From contig CM026400.1 of the NCBI GenBank assembly GCA_014843695.1, positions 33,994,435 to 34,058,434 of the forward strand: a stretch of DNA of 64,000 nt, written 5' to 3'. Below are positions 46,501-61,500 of this stretch, piece after piece. Every line of letters starts with the position of its first letter. Position 1 is the first letter of the stretch. Position numbers and translations under genes: made by a program. The DNA comes from Archivesica marissinica (Eukaryota > Mollusca > Bivalvia > Venerida > Vesicomyidae). The notes beneath the pieces were generated by a model, which worked only from the letters and a program-made list of their open reading frames with translations, was not told the origin of the DNA and did not search any database.

Positions 46501-49500
46501 CATTAACAAAACATATTTTAAATTACCAGAATTGTCGAGCGATACATCACTACTTGGGTCATCCTGTACAATCGAGTATCGACGTTTTCTACGCCGAACA
46601 CCTAACAAACGCCCAAGGTTACACATTTCCCACGATGATGCTCCAAACCAAAATGAACTTGTGAATGGAAAATACCACGGCTTTGGTATACCGTACGTCC
46701 CTGCAATGTTCAGTTCAAACATACAGTGAAACATGTGATCAACATTGCCTCTGAATAAAGATCACCAATTATAAACCTGTCTATTAAGGCCAGCATTTTG
46801 ATTACTGATTAAGCTGAAAATGGTACGAGAGGCCACTTGTCAACAAACACAATCCTTTGCCATTCTCGTCTGTTGTCACTACAGTTCATCTGACATGTAT
46901 ATTTGCCATTCTCGTCTGTTGTCATTACAGTTTGTCTGACATGTATATTTGCCATTCTTGTCTGTTGTCACTACAGTTCGACTGACATGTATATTTGCCA
47001 TTCTCGTCTGTTGTCACTACAGTTCGTCTGACATGTATATTTGCCATTCTTGTCTGTTGTCACTACAGTTCGACTGACATGTATATTTTGCCATTCTTGT
47101 CTGTTGTCACTACAGTTCATCTGACATGTATATTTGCCATTCTTGTCTGTTGTCACTACAGTTCGACTGACATGTATATTTGCCATTCTTGTCTGTTGTC
47201 ACTACAGTTTGACTGACATGTATATTTGCCATTCTCGTCTGTTGTCACTACAGATCGTCTGACATGTATATTTGCCATTCTTGTCTGTTGTCACTACAGA
47301 TCGACTGACATGTATATTTGCCATTCTCGTCTGTTGTCACTACAGATCGACTGACATGTATATTTGCCATTCTCGTCTGTTGTCACTACAGTTCGACTGA
47401 CATGTATATTTGCCATTCTCGTCTGTTGTCACTACAGATCGTCTGACATGTATATTTGCCATTCTCGTCTGTTGTCACTACAGTTCGACTGACATGTATA
47501 TTTGCCATTCTCGTCTGTTGTCACTACAGATCGTCTGACATGTATATTTGCCATTCTCGTCTGTTGTCACTACAGTTCGACTGACATGTATATTTGCCAT
47601 TCTCGTCTGTTGTCACTACAGATCGTCTGACATGTATATTTGCCATTCTCGTCTGTTGTCACTACAGTTCGACTGACATGTATATTTGCCATTCTCGTCT
47701 GTTGTCACTACAGATCGTCTGACATGTATATTTCTGGAATAGAATCATTTAACAAATACATGTTCTTTTTCTGCTCTTCATCGAGGTATGTATTGTCAAT
47801 TATTTTACACATATTTTGCATAAAAAACTGTATGAACAAGAGAGGTCTAAAAACTGACAATTCATTCGGCAATTGTCATAATTACAACTAAAATCTAAAC
47901 TAAATTACAAAACACATTCCATACCGTACAGAATCCTTTATACTGTACACATTCCATACCGTATGGAATCCTTTATACTGTACACATTCCATACCATACA
48001 CAATCCTTTATACTGTACACATTCCATATCGTACAGAATCCTTTATACTGTACACATTCCATACCATACAGAATCCTTTATACTGTACACGTTCCATACC
48101 ATACAGAATCCTTTATACTGTACATGTTCCATACCGTACACAATCCTTTATACTGTACACGTTCCATACCGTACACAATCCTTTATACTGTACATGTTCC
48201 ATACCGTACACAATCCTTTATACTGTACACGTTCCATACCGTACACAATCCTTTATACTGTACACATTCCATACCATACAGAATCCTTTATACTGTACAC
48301 GTTCCATACCATACAGAATCCTTTATACTGTACATGTTCCATACCGTACACAATCCTTTATACTGTACACATTCCATACCATACACAATCCTTTATACTG
48401 TACACATTCCATACAGTATACAATCCTTTATACTGTACACATTCCATACCATACACAATCCTTTATACACAATCCTTTATACTGTACACAATTCCTATAC
48501 TGTAACATTCCATACATTATACAATCCTTTATACTGTACACATTCCATACCGTACACAATCCTTTATACTGTACACATTCCATACCATACACAATCCTTT
48601 ATACTGTACACATTCCATACAGTATACAATCCTTTATACTGTACACATTCCATACCGTACACAATCCTTTATACTGTACACATTCCATACAGTATACAAT
48701 CCTTTATACTGTACACATTCCATACCATACACAATCCTTTATACTGTACACATTCCATACAGTATACAATCCTTTATACTGTACACGTTCCATACTGTAC
48801 ACAATCCTTTATACTGTACACATTCCATACCATACACAATCCTTTATACTGTACACGTTCCATACAGTATACAATCCTTTATACTGTACACATTCCATAC
48901 CGTACACAATCCTTTATACTGTACATGTTCCATACCGTACAGAATCCTTTATACTGTACATGTTCCATACCGTACAGAATCCTTTATACTGTACATGTTC
49001 CATACCGTACAGAATCATTTATACTGTACATGTTCCATACCGTACAGAATCCTTTATACTGTACATGTTCCATACTGTACAGAATCCTTTATACTGTACA
49101 CGTTCCATACCATACAGAATCCTTTATACTGTACACGTTCCATACCGTACAGAATCCTTTATACTGTACATGTTCTATACCATTCTCTATATACCAGGTG
49201 AGTATGCCTACCTGGATGCACGTTCTCTATATACCTGGTGAGTATGCCTACCTGGATGCACATTCTCTATATACCAGGTGAGTATGCCTACCTGGATGCA
49301 TGTTCTCTATATACCAGGTGAGTATGCCTACCTGGATGCATGTTCTCTATATACCAGGTGAGTATGCCTACCTGGATGCACGTTCTCTATATACCAGGTG
49401 AGTATGCCTACCTGGATGCACGTTCTCTATATACCAGGTGAGTATGCCTACCTGGATGCACGTTCTCTATATACCAGGTGAGTATGCCTACCTGGATGCA

Positions 49501-52500
49501 CGTTCTCTATATACCAGGTGAGTATGTCTACATGGATGCATGTTCTCTATATACCTGGTGAGTATGCCTACCTGGATGCACGTTCTCTATATACCAGGTG
49601 AGTATGCCTACCTGGATGCACGTTCTCTATATACCAGGTGAGTATGTCTACCTGGATGCATGTTCTCTATATACCTGGTGAGTATGCCTACCTGGATGCA
49701 TGTTCTCTATATACCAGGTGAGTATGCCTACCTGGATGCATGTTCTCTATATACTAGGTGAGTATGCCTACCTGGATGCACGTTCTCTATATACCAGGTG
49801 AGTATGCCTACCTGGATGCATGTTCTCTATATACCAGGTGAGTATGGCTACCTGGATGCATGTTCTCTATATACCAGGTGAGTATGCCTACCTGGATGCA
49901 CGTTCTCTATATAACAGGAGAGTATGCCTACCTGGATGCACATTCTCTATATACCAGGTGAGTATGCCTACCTGGATGCACGTTCTCTATATACCTGGTG
50001 AGTATGCCTACCTGGATGCACGTTCTCTATATACCAGGTGAGTATGCCTACCTGGATGCACGTTCTCTATATACCAGGTGAGTATGTCTACCTGGATGCA
50101 TGTTCACTATATACCTGGTGAGTATGCCTACCTGGATGCATGTTCTCTATATAACAGGTGAGTATGCCTACCTGGATGCACGTTCTCTATATACCAGGTG
50201 AGTATGCCTACCTATATGCACGTTCTCTATATACCTGGTGAGTATGCCTACATGGATGCATGTTCTCTATATACCTGGTGAATATGCCTACCTGGATGCA
50301 TGTTCTCTATATACCTGGTGAATATGCCTACCTGGATGCATGTTCTCTATATACCTGGTGAGTATGCCTACCTGGATGCATGTTCTCTATATACCAGGTG
50401 AGTATGCCTACCTGGATGCATGTTCTCTATATACCAGGTGAGTATGCCTACCTGGATGCACATTCTCTATATACCAGGTGAGTATGCCTACCTGGATGCA
50501 TGTTCTCTATATACCAGGTGAGTATGCCTACCTGGATGCACGTTCTCTATATACCAGGTGAGTATGCCTAACTGGATGCACGTTCTCTATATACCAGGTG
50601 AGTATGCCTACCTGGATGCATGTTCTCTATATACCAGGTGAGTATGCCTACCTGGATGCATGTTCTCTATATACCTGGTGAGTATGCCTACCTGAATGCA
50701 CATTCTCTATATATCAGGTGAATATGCCTACCTGGATGCATGTTCTCTATATACCAGGTGAGTATGCCTACCTGGATGCATGTTCTCTATATACCTGGTG
50801 AGTATGCCTACCTGAATGCACATTCTCCATATACCAGGTGAGTATGCCTACCTGGATGCACGTTCTCTATATACCAGGTGAGTATGCCTACCTGGATGCA
50901 CGTTCTCTATATACCAGGTGAGTATGCCTACCTGGATGCACGTTCTCTATATACCAGGCAAGTACGAAATAGACGACTGTATCCATGCACATCATCGCAA
51001 ACACGTGCAGCAGGTTGAAATGATCATGTTCCCGTGGTGACACTGTCAGGTTACTCCACTGTACTCCAGAACCATCCAACTCATAGAACAGGAAGTACTT
51101 CCCTCCGAGGCCCAGGGCAGACGTCGGGAACACAGACTGCATGCATGAGAGAAATGTGTTACATACAGTTCATTTTCTACTGAGGGAAGATGTTCGGTAT
51201 GCAAGCTAATTGTACAAGAGAAATGTGTTATATACCAGATCAGAACTACAGTAAAACTCGTCTAATCTGGACTTCTTCCGGACTGGAAAAAAAGACTGGT
51301 TTAGAGGGCTATCCGGATTAGAGAGTTTTTTATACATATATGTGCAACATACTATAATGTACAATACAACATATGAACATTAAAATAAGACAAACATAAT
51401 TATACACTAGTACAAATGAGACATAGATGTAGTCAGGAACTGTATATATACAAATGTGTGTACTCTAGAGCTAGCACATTGTTAATCTGGGCACATTGTT
51501 AATCTGGGTACATTGTTAATCCGGGTACATTGTTAATCCAGGCACATGTTGTTAATCCGGGCACATTGTTAATCAGGGCACATTGTTAATCAGGGCACAT
51601 TGTTAATCCGGGCACATGGTTAATCCAGGCAGATTGTTAATCCGGGCACATGTTGTTAATCTGAGCACATAATGACATTGTTAATCTGGGCACATTGTTA
51701 ATCCGGGTACATTGTTAATCTGGCTACATTGTTAATCTGGGCACATTGTTAATCCAGGCACATTGTTAATCCAGGCACATTGTTAATCCGGGCACATTGT
51801 TAATCAATGTACATTGTTAATCTGCGCACATTGTTAATCCAGGCACATTGTTAATCAAGGCACATTATTAATCAGGGCACATTGTTAATCCGGGCACATG
51901 GTTAATCCAGGCAGATTGTTAATCAGGGCACATGTTGTTAATCTGAGCACATTGTTAATCTGGGCACATTGTTAATCCGGGTACATTGTTAATCTGGCTA
52001 CATTGTTAATCCGGGCACATTGTTAATCCAGGCACATTGTTAATCCAGGCACATTGTTAATCTGGGCACATTGTTAATCCGGGTACACTGAATTAACAGT
52101 CTTTCAGATGGGACATTAAACCGAGGTCTTGTGTCGGTGCTTTACACCGTGTACGTAAACGATCCAGAGGAGACTCTGGAATGGGTTTCTGTCTGTATCA
52201 TTGCACTATCCTCCAAATATCTAAAATGACTAATCTCTTCAGGAGGCGTTGCTCATATGGGTAAGCAGTAGCGATGATAAATAAACGTAAAACACACACG
52301 GTTTCAGTTTCTCCACTAAATAAATTCGTTAACTAGATTAACTCATTAACATTGTGTATTCTGTCTAACCGGAGAAACAATGTATTCAGAGTATGGTAGT
52401 GTAATACTGGCAGAGTTAAACTAGTGTAATACTGGCAGAGTTAAACTAGTGTAATACTGGCAGAGTTAAGGTAGTGTAATACTGGCAGAGTTAAGGTAGT

Positions 52501-55500
52501 GTAATACTGGCAGAGTTAAGGTAGTGTAATACAGGCAGAGTTACGGTAGTGTAATACTGGCAGAGTTAAACTAGTGTAATACTGGCAGAGTTACGGTAGT
52601 GTAATACTGGCAGAGTTAAGGTAGTGTACTACTGGCAGAGTTACGGTAGTGTAATACTGGCAGAGTTACGGTAGTGTAATACTGGCAGAGAATACTGGCA
52701 GAGTTAAGGTAGTGTAATACTGGCAGAGTTAAGGTAGTGTAATACTGGCAGAGTTAAGGTAGTGTAATACTGGCAGAGTTAAGGTAGTGTAATACGGCAG
52801 AGTTAAGGTAGTGTAATACGGCAGAGTTAAGGTAGTGTAATACTGGCAGAGTTAATAGTGTAATACGCAGAGTTAGGTAGTTAATAGGCAGAGTTAGGTA
52901 GTGTAATACTGGCAGAGTTATAGTGTAATACTGGCAGAGTTAAGGTAGTGTAATACCGCAGAGTTAGGTAGTGTAATACTGGCAGAGTTAAGGTAGTGTA
53001 ATACTGGCAGAGTTAAATAGTGTAATACCAGAGTTAAGGTAGTGTAATACTGGCAGAGTTAAGGTAGTGTAATACTGGCAGAGTTAAGGTAGTGTAATAC
53101 TGGCAGAGTTAAGGTAGTGTAATACTGGCAGAGTTAAACTAGTGTAATACTGGCAGAGTTAAGGTAGTGTAATACCAGCAGAGTTAAGGTAGTGTAATAC
53201 TGGCAGAGTTACTATAGTGTAATACTGGCAGAGTTAAACTAGTGTAATACCGGCAGAGTTAAGGTAGTGTAATATGGGCAGTGTTAAGGTAGTGTAATAC
53301 TGGCAGAGTTAAACTAGTGTAATACTGGCAGAGTTAAGGTAGTGTAATACTGGCAGAGTTAAGGTAGTGTAATACCAGCAGAGTTAAGGTAGTGTAATAC
53401 TGGCAGAGTTAAGGTAGTGTAATACTGGCAGAGTTAAGGTAGTGTAATACTGGCAGAGTTAAGGTATTGTAATACTGGCAGAGTTAAGGTAGTGTAATAC
53501 TGGCAGAGTTAAACTAGTGTAATACTGGCAGAGTTAAGGTAGTGTAATACCAGCAGAGTTAAGGTAGTGTAATACTGGCAGAGTTACTATAGTGTAATAC
53601 TGGCAGAGTTAAACTAGTGTAATACCGACAGAGTTAAGGTAGTGTAATACCGGCAGAGTTAAGGTAGTGTAATATGGGCAGTGTTAAGGTAGTGTAATAC
53701 TGGCAGAGTTAAGGTAGTGTAATACCGGCAGAGTTAAACTAGTGTAATACTGGCAGAGTTAAGGTAGTGTAATACTGGCAGAGTTACGGTAGTGTAATAC
53801 TGGCAGAGTTAAACTAGTGTAATACTGGCAGAGTTAAGGTAGTGTAATACTGGCAGAGTTAAGGTAGTGTAATACTGGCAGAGTTAAGGTAGTGTAATAC
53901 TGGCAGAGTTAAGGTAGTGTAATACTGGCAGAGTTAAGGTAGTGTAATACTGGCAGAGTTATGGTAGTGTAATACTGGCAGAGTTATGGTAGTGTAATAC
54001 TGGCAGAGTTAAGGTAGTGTAATACTGGCAGAGTTATGGTAGTGTAATACTGGCAGAGTTAAGGTAGTGTAATACTGGCAGAGTTAAGGTAGTGTAATAC
54101 CAGCAGAGTTAAGGTAGTGTAATACTGGCAGAGTTAAGGTAGTGTAATACTGGCAGAGTTAAGGTAGTGTAATACTGGCAGAGTTAAGGTAGTGTAATAC
54201 TGGCAGAGTTAAACTAGTGTAATACTGGCAGAGTTAAGGTAGTGTAATACCAGCAGAGTTAAGGTAGTGTAATACTGGCAGAGTTACTATAGTGTAATAC
54301 TGGCAGAGTTAAACTAGTGTAATACCGACAGAGTTAAGGTAGTGTAATACCGGCAGAGTTAAGGTAGTGTAATATGGGCAGTGTTAAGGTAGTGTAATAC
54401 TGGCAGAGTTAAACTAGTGTAATACTGGCAGAGTTAAGGTAGTGTAATACCAGCAGAGTTAAGGTAGTGTAATACTGGCAGAGTTAAGGTAGTGTAATAC
54501 CAGCAGAGTTAAGGTAGTGTAATACTGGCAGAGTTAAGGTAGTGTAATACTGGCAGAGTTAAGGTAGTGTAATACTGGCAGAGTTAAGGTATTGTAATAC
54601 TGGCAGAGTTAAGGTAGTGTAATACTGGCAGAGTTAAACTAGTGTAATACTGGCAGAGTTAAGGTAGTGTAATACCAGCAGAGTTAAGGTAGTGTAATAC
54701 TGGCAGAGTTACTATAGTGTAATACTGGCAGAGTTAAACTAGTGTAATACCGACAGAGTTAAGGTAGTGTAATACCGGCAGAGTTAAGGTAGTGTAATAT
54801 GGGCAGTGTTAAGGTAGTGTAATACTGGCAGAGTTAAACTAGTGTAATACTGGCAGAGTTAAGGTAGTGTATTACCAGCAGAGTTAAGGTAGTGTAATAC
54901 TGGCAGAGTTAAGGTAGTGTAATACTGGCAGAGTTACTATAGTGTAATACTGGCAGAGTTAAGGTAGTGTAATACTGGCAGAGTTAAGGTAGTGTAATAC
55001 TGGCAGAGTTACTATAGTGTAATACTGGCAGAGTTAAACTAGTGTAATACTGACAGAGTTAAGGTAGTGTAATACCGGCAGAGTTAAGGTAGTGTAATAC
55101 GGGCAGTGTTAAGGTAGTGTAATACTGGCAGAGTTAAGGTAGTGTAATACCGGCAGAGTTAAACTAGTGTAATACTGGCAGAGTTAAGGTAGTGTAATAC
55201 TGGCAGAGTTACGGTAGTGTAATACCGGCAGAGTTAAACTAGTGTAATACAGGCAGAGTTATGGTAGTGTAATACTGGCAGAGTTAAACTAGTGTAATAC
55301 TGGCAGAGTTACGGTAGTGTAATACTGGCAGAGTTAAGGTAGTGTAATACCGGCAGAGTTAAGGTAGTGTAATACTGGCAGAGTTATGGTAGTGTAATAC
55401 TGGCAGAGTTAAGGTAGTGTAATACTGGCAGAGTTAAGGTAGTGTAATACTGGCAGAGTTAAACTAGTGTAATACTGGCAGAGTTAAACTAGTGTAATAC

Positions 55501-58500
55501 TGGCAGAGTTAAGGTAGTGTAATACTGGCAGAGTTAAGGTAGTGTAATACTGGCAGAGTTAAACTAGTGTAATACTGGCAGAGTTAAGGTAGTGTAATAC
55601 CAGCAGAGTTAAGGTAGTGTAATACTGGCAGAGTTAAGGTAGTGTAATACCAGCAGAGTTAAGGTAGTGTAATACTGGCAGAGTTAAGGTAGTGTAATAC
55701 TGGCAGAGTTAAGGTAGTGTAATACTGGCAGAGTTAAACTAGTGTAATACTGGCAGAGTTAAGGTAGTGTAATACTGGCAGAGTTACTATAGTGTAATAC
55801 TGGCAGAGTTAAACTAGTGTAATACCGACAGAGTTAAGGTAGTGTAATACCGGCAGAGTTAAGGTAGTGTAATATGGGCAGTGTTAAGGTAGTGTAATAC
55901 TGGCAGAGTTAAACTAGTGTAATACTGGCAGAGTTAAGGTAGTGTATTACCAGCAGAGTTAAGGTAGTGTAATACTGGCAGAGTTAAGGTAGTGTAATAC
56001 TGGCAGAGTTACTATAGTGTAATACTGGCAGAGTTAAGGTAGTGTAATACTGGCAGAGTTAAGGTAGTGTAATACTGGCAGAGTTACTATAGTGTAATAC
56101 TGGCAGAGTTAAACTAGTGTAATACTGACAGAGTTAAGGTAGTGTAATACCGGCAGAGTTAAGGTAGTGTAATACGGGCAGTGTTAAGGTAGTGTAATAC
56201 TGGCAGAGTTAAGGTAGTGTAATACCGGCAGAGTTAAACTAGTGTAATACTGGCAGAGTTAAGGTAGTGTAATACTGGCAGAGTTACGGTAGTGTAATAC
56301 CGGCAGAGTTAAACTAGTGTAATACTGGCAGAGTTAAGGTAGTGTAATACAGGCAGAGTTAAGGTAGTGTAATACTGGCAGAGTTACGGTAGTGTAATAC
56401 CGGCAGAGTTAAACTAGTGTAATACAGGCAGAGTTATGGTAGTGTAATACTGGCAGAGTTAAACTAGTGTAATACTGGCAGAGTTACGGTAGTGTAATAC
56501 TGGCAGAGTTAAGGTAGTGTAATACCGGCAGAGTTAAGGTAGTGTAATACTGGCAGAGTTAAGGTAGTGTAATACTGGCAGAGTTAAGGTAGTGTAATAC
56601 TGGCAGAGTTAAACTAGTGTAATACTGGCAGAGTTAAACTAGTGTAATACTGGCAGAGTTAAGGTAGTGTAATACTGGCAGAGTTAAGGTAGTGTAATAC
56701 TGGCAGAGTTAAACTAGTGTAATACTGGCAGAGTTAAGGTAGTGTAATACTGGCAGAGTTAAGGTAGTGTAATACTGGCAGAGTTAAGGTAGTGTAATAC
56801 CAGCAGAGTTAAGGTAGTGTAATACTGGCAGAGTTAAGGTAGTGTAATACTGGCAGAGTTATGGTAGTGTAATACTGGCAGAGTTAAGGTAGTGTAATAC
56901 TGGCAGAGTTAAGGTAGTGTAATACTGGCAGAGTTAAGATAGTGTAATACTGGCAGAGGTAAGGTAGTGTAATACTGGCAGAGTTAAGGTAGTGTAATAC
57001 TGGCAGAGTTAAGGTAGTGTAATACTGGCAGAGTTAAGGTAGTGTAATACTGGCAGAGTTAAGGTAGTGTAATACTGGCAGAGTTAAGGTAGTGTAATAC
57101 AGGCAGAGTTAAGGTAGTGTAATACTGGCAGAGTTAAGGTAGTGTAATACTGGCAGAGTTAAACTAGTGTAATACAGGCAGAGTTAATGTAGTGTAATAC
57201 TGGCAGAGTTAAGGTAGTGTAATACTGGCAGAGTTAAGCTAGTGTAATACTGGCAGAGTTAAGGTAGTGTAATACTGGCAGAGTTAAACTAGTGTAATAC
57301 AGGCAGAGTTAATGTAGTGTAATACTGGCAGAGTTAAGGTAGTGTAATACTGGCAGAGTTAAGGTAGTGTAATACTGGCAGAGTTAAACTAGTGTAATAC
57401 TGGCAGAGTTAAGCTAGTGTAATACTGGCAGAGTTAAGGTAGTGTAATACTGGCAGAGTTAAGGTAGTGTAATACTGGCAGAGTTAAACTAGTGTAATAC
57501 TGGCAGAGTTAAGGTAGTGTAATACTGGCAGAGTTAAGGTAGTGTAATACTGGCAGAGTTAAGGTAGTGTAATACCAGCAGAATTAAGGTAGTGTAATAC
57601 TGGCAGAGTTAAGGTATTGTAATACTGGCAGAGTTATGGTAGTGTAATACTGGCAGAGTTAAGGTAGTGTAATACTGGCAGAGTTAAACTAGTGTAATAC
57701 TGGCAGAGTTAAGGTAGTGTAATACTGGCAGAGTTAAGGTAGTGTAATACTGGCAGAGTTAAACTAGTGTAATACTGGCAGAGTTAAACTAGTGTAATAC
57801 TGGCAGAGTTAAGGTAGTGTAATACTGGCAGAGTTAAGGTAGTGTAATACTGGCAGAGTTAAGGTAGTGTAATACCAGCAGAATTAAGGTAGTGTAATAC
57901 TGGCAGAGTTAAGGTATTGTAATACTGGCAGAGTTATGGTAGTGTAATACTGGCAGAGTTAAGCTAGTGTAATACTGGCAGAGTTAAGGTAGTGTAATAC
58001 TGGCAGAGTTAAACTAGTGTAATACAGGCAGAGTTAATGTAGTGTAATACTGGCAGAGTTAAGGTAGTGTAATACTGGCAGAGTTAAGCTAGTGTAATAC
58101 TGGCAGAGTTAAGGTAGTGTAATACTGGCAGAGTTAAGGTAGTGTAATACTGGCAGAGTTAAGGTAGTGTAATACTGGCAGAGTTAAGGTAGTGTAATAC
58201 TGGCAGAGTTAAACTAGTGTAATACTGGCAGAGTTAAACTAGTGTAATACTGGCAGAGTTAAGGTAGTGTAATACTGGCAGAGTTAAGCTAGTGTAATAC
58301 TGGCAGAGTTAAGGTAGTGTAATACTGGCAGAGTTAAACTAGTGTAATACAGGCAGAGTTAATGTAGTGTAATACTGGCAGAGTTAAGGTAGTGTAATAC
58401 TGGCAGAGTTAAGCTAGTGTAATACTGGCATAGTTAAGGTAGTGTAATACTGGCAGAGTTAAGGTAGTGTAATACTGGCAGAGTTAAGGTAGTGTAATAC

Positions 58501-61500
58501 TGGCAGAGTTAAGGTAGTGTAATACTGGCAGAGTTAAACTAGTGTAATACTGGCAGAGTTAAACTAGTGTAATACTGGCAGAGTTAAGGTAGTGTAATAC
58601 TGGCAGAGTTAAACTAGTGTAATACTGGCAGAGTTAAGCTAGTGTAATACTGGCAGAGTTAAGGTAGTGTAATACTGGCAGAGTTACGGTAGTGTAATAC
58701 TGGCAGAGTTAAACTAGTGTAATACTGGCAGAGTTAAACTAGTGTAATACTGGCAGAGTTAAGGTAGTGTAATACTGGCAGAGTTAAGGTAGTGTAATAC
58801 TGGCAGAGTTAAGGTAGTGTAATACCAGCAGAGTTAAGGTAGTGTAATACTGGCAGAGTTAAGGTAGTGTAATACTGGCAGAGTTATGGTAGTGTAATAC
58901 TGGCAGAGTTAAGGTAGTGTAATACTGGCAGAGTTAAGGTAGTGTAATACTGGCAGAGTTAAGATAGTGTAATACTGGCAGAGTTAAGGTAGTGTAATAC
59001 TGGCAGAGTTAAGGTAGTGTAATACTGGCAGAGTTAAGGTAGTGTAATACTGGCAGAGTTAAGGTAGTGTAATACTGGCAGAGTTAAGGTAGTGTAATAC
59101 TGGCAGAGTTAAGGTAGTGTAATACAGGCAGAGTTAAGGTAGTGTAATACTGGCAGAGTTAAGGTAGTGTAATACTGGCAGAGTTAAGGTAGTGTAATAC
59201 TGGCAGAGTTACTATAGTGTAATACTGGCAGAGTTAAACTAGTGTAATACTGACAGAGTTAAGGTAGTGTAATACCGGCAGAGTTAAGGTAGTGTAATAC
59301 GGGCAGTGTTAAGGTAGTGTAATACTGGCAGAGTTAATGTAGTGTAATACTGGCAGAGTTAAGGTAGTGTAATACTGGCAGAGTTAAGCTAGTGTAATAC
59401 TGGCAGAGTTAAGGTAGTGTAATACTGGCAGAGTTAAACTAGTGTAATACAGGCAGAGTTAATGTAGTGTAATACTGGCAGAGTTAAGGTAGTGTAATAC
59501 TGGCAGAGTTAAGCTAGTGTAATACTGGCAGAGTTAAGGTAGTGTAATACTGGCAGAGTTAAGGTAGTGTAATACTGGCAGAGTTAAGGTAGTGTAATAC
59601 TGGCAGAGTTAAGGTAGTGTAATACTGGCAGAGTTAAGGTAGTGTAATACTGGCAGAGTTAAACTAGTGTAATACTGGCAGAGTTAAACTAGTGTAATAC
59701 TGGCAGAGTTAAGGTAGTGTAATACTGGCAGAGTTAAACTAGTGTAATACTGGCAGAGTTAAGCTAGTGTAATACTGGCAGAGTTAAGGTAGTGTAATAC
59801 TGGCAGAGTTAAGGTAGTGTAATACTGGCAGAGTTAAACTAGTGTAATACAGGCAGAGTTAATGTAGTGTAATACTGGCAGAGTTAAGGTAGTATAATAC
59901 TGGCAGAGTTAAGCTAGTGTAATACTGGCAGAGTTAAGGTAGTGTAATACTGGCAGAGTTAAACTAGTGTAATACAGGCAGAGTTAAGGTAGTGTAATAC
60001 TGGCAGAGTTAAGGTAGTGTAATACTGGCAGAGTTATGGTAGTGTAATACTGGCAGAGTTAAACTAGTGTAATACTGGCAGTGTTAAACTAGTGTAATAC
60101 TGGCGGAGTTAAGGTAGTGTAATACTGGCAGAGTTATGGTAGTGTAATACTGGCAGAGTTAAGGTAGTGTAATACTGGCAGAGTTAAACTAGTGTAATAC
60201 TGGCAGAGTTAAGGTAGTGTAATACTGGCAGAGTTAAGGTAGTGTAATACTGGCAGAGTTAAGGTAGTGTAATACTGGCAGAGTTAAGGTAGTGTAATAC
60301 TGGCAGAGTTATGGTAGTGTAATACTGGCAGAGTTAAACTAGTGTAATACTGGCAGAGTTGAACTAGTGTAATACTGGCAGAGTTATGGTAGTGTAATAC
60401 TGGCAGAGTTAAACTAGTGTAATACTGGCAGAGTTAAGCTAGTGTAATACTGGCAGAGTTAAGGTAGTGTAATACTGGCAGAGTTAAGGTAGTGTAATAC
60501 CGGCAGAGTTAAGGTAGTGTAATACTGGCAGAGTTAAGGTAGTGTAATACAGGCAGAGTTAAGGTAGTGTAATACAGGCAGAGTTCAACTAGTGTAATAC
60601 CGGCAGAGTTAAGTAAACACATTTGGAACTTTAGCTGACAATGTGTTGATGATGGTTTACTTACAGCAATGGTCTTAACTGTGGCTGATATGCTGGTTCC
60701 TGTGACGTCCTCGCGAATGGCAATATACATGTACGGTACATACGTGATGAAGTAGAAGATACCAGCACACGCTGCCGCAAGTTTCGCTCGTGAATACATA
60801 CTACTGATTAGAAATCTGAAATATGAGCAGAATTTCCATGTCCAAGACATAAAATCAATGCATACCGTATTGCTCCTAATAAATGGCCCCGGGGGCATAC
60901 AATTTTCCAAAATTAAAAGTACATAAATGATGAGATTTCATAGAGAAAATATTGTAATTAAATGCCTTCTTTTATTCATATACAATTACAATTGGTATAA
61001 TAGTTACAGAGTCGGTCTCGTAACCGAAAAGTTGTGAGCTTAAACTCCACCAGAATCATGGTGCTGGTGGTGTCTTAGGCATAACACTTAAGTCTCCGTC
61101 GATAACCTGATACATTGATGAACTGCGAGTTTGAACCCCGTCAGATGTTGGTGGTGTTCTTAGGCTAGACACTTGTATCCACATTGCCTCTTCTCTCTCC
61201 CTGATGGGGATGGATTCCGTCAGAAACGAGGTCTCGAGAGTGATTATACTAATGCTGTAAAAACATGTTTCGCAATCAAGATAAAATAAATTTGCATAAA
61301 CATGTGGACAAAACTATTGTGTTTAAACATTAGTTATTTTTACAACGATTGCGAAGCAAGTTCTAACAACTTATATTAATCATTCTCGTTGGCGCGGATG
61401 AAAGCGTAAATGTGGTCATTCGTGTCGGAGGAAACCGGAGTACCCGGAGAAAACCCACCTGTCCGATCTGGCGACCACCGTACCATCTCACATACTTCCC

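Noticed and set aside
46971..47186. Possible immunoglobulin-like repeats (NGKYTCQ) on the minus strand
   Set aside because: A 46-bp array read in three frames in turn; no real domain length or splice support.
47963..49281. 385-codon plus-strand frame rich in Tyr, Cys and His
   Set aside because: 35-bp array without stops, running into the 40-bp array.
46855..60612. CRISPR-like regularly spaced repeats
   Set aside because: Units are contiguous, with no unique spacers, and sit in introns of animal genes; no cas genes.
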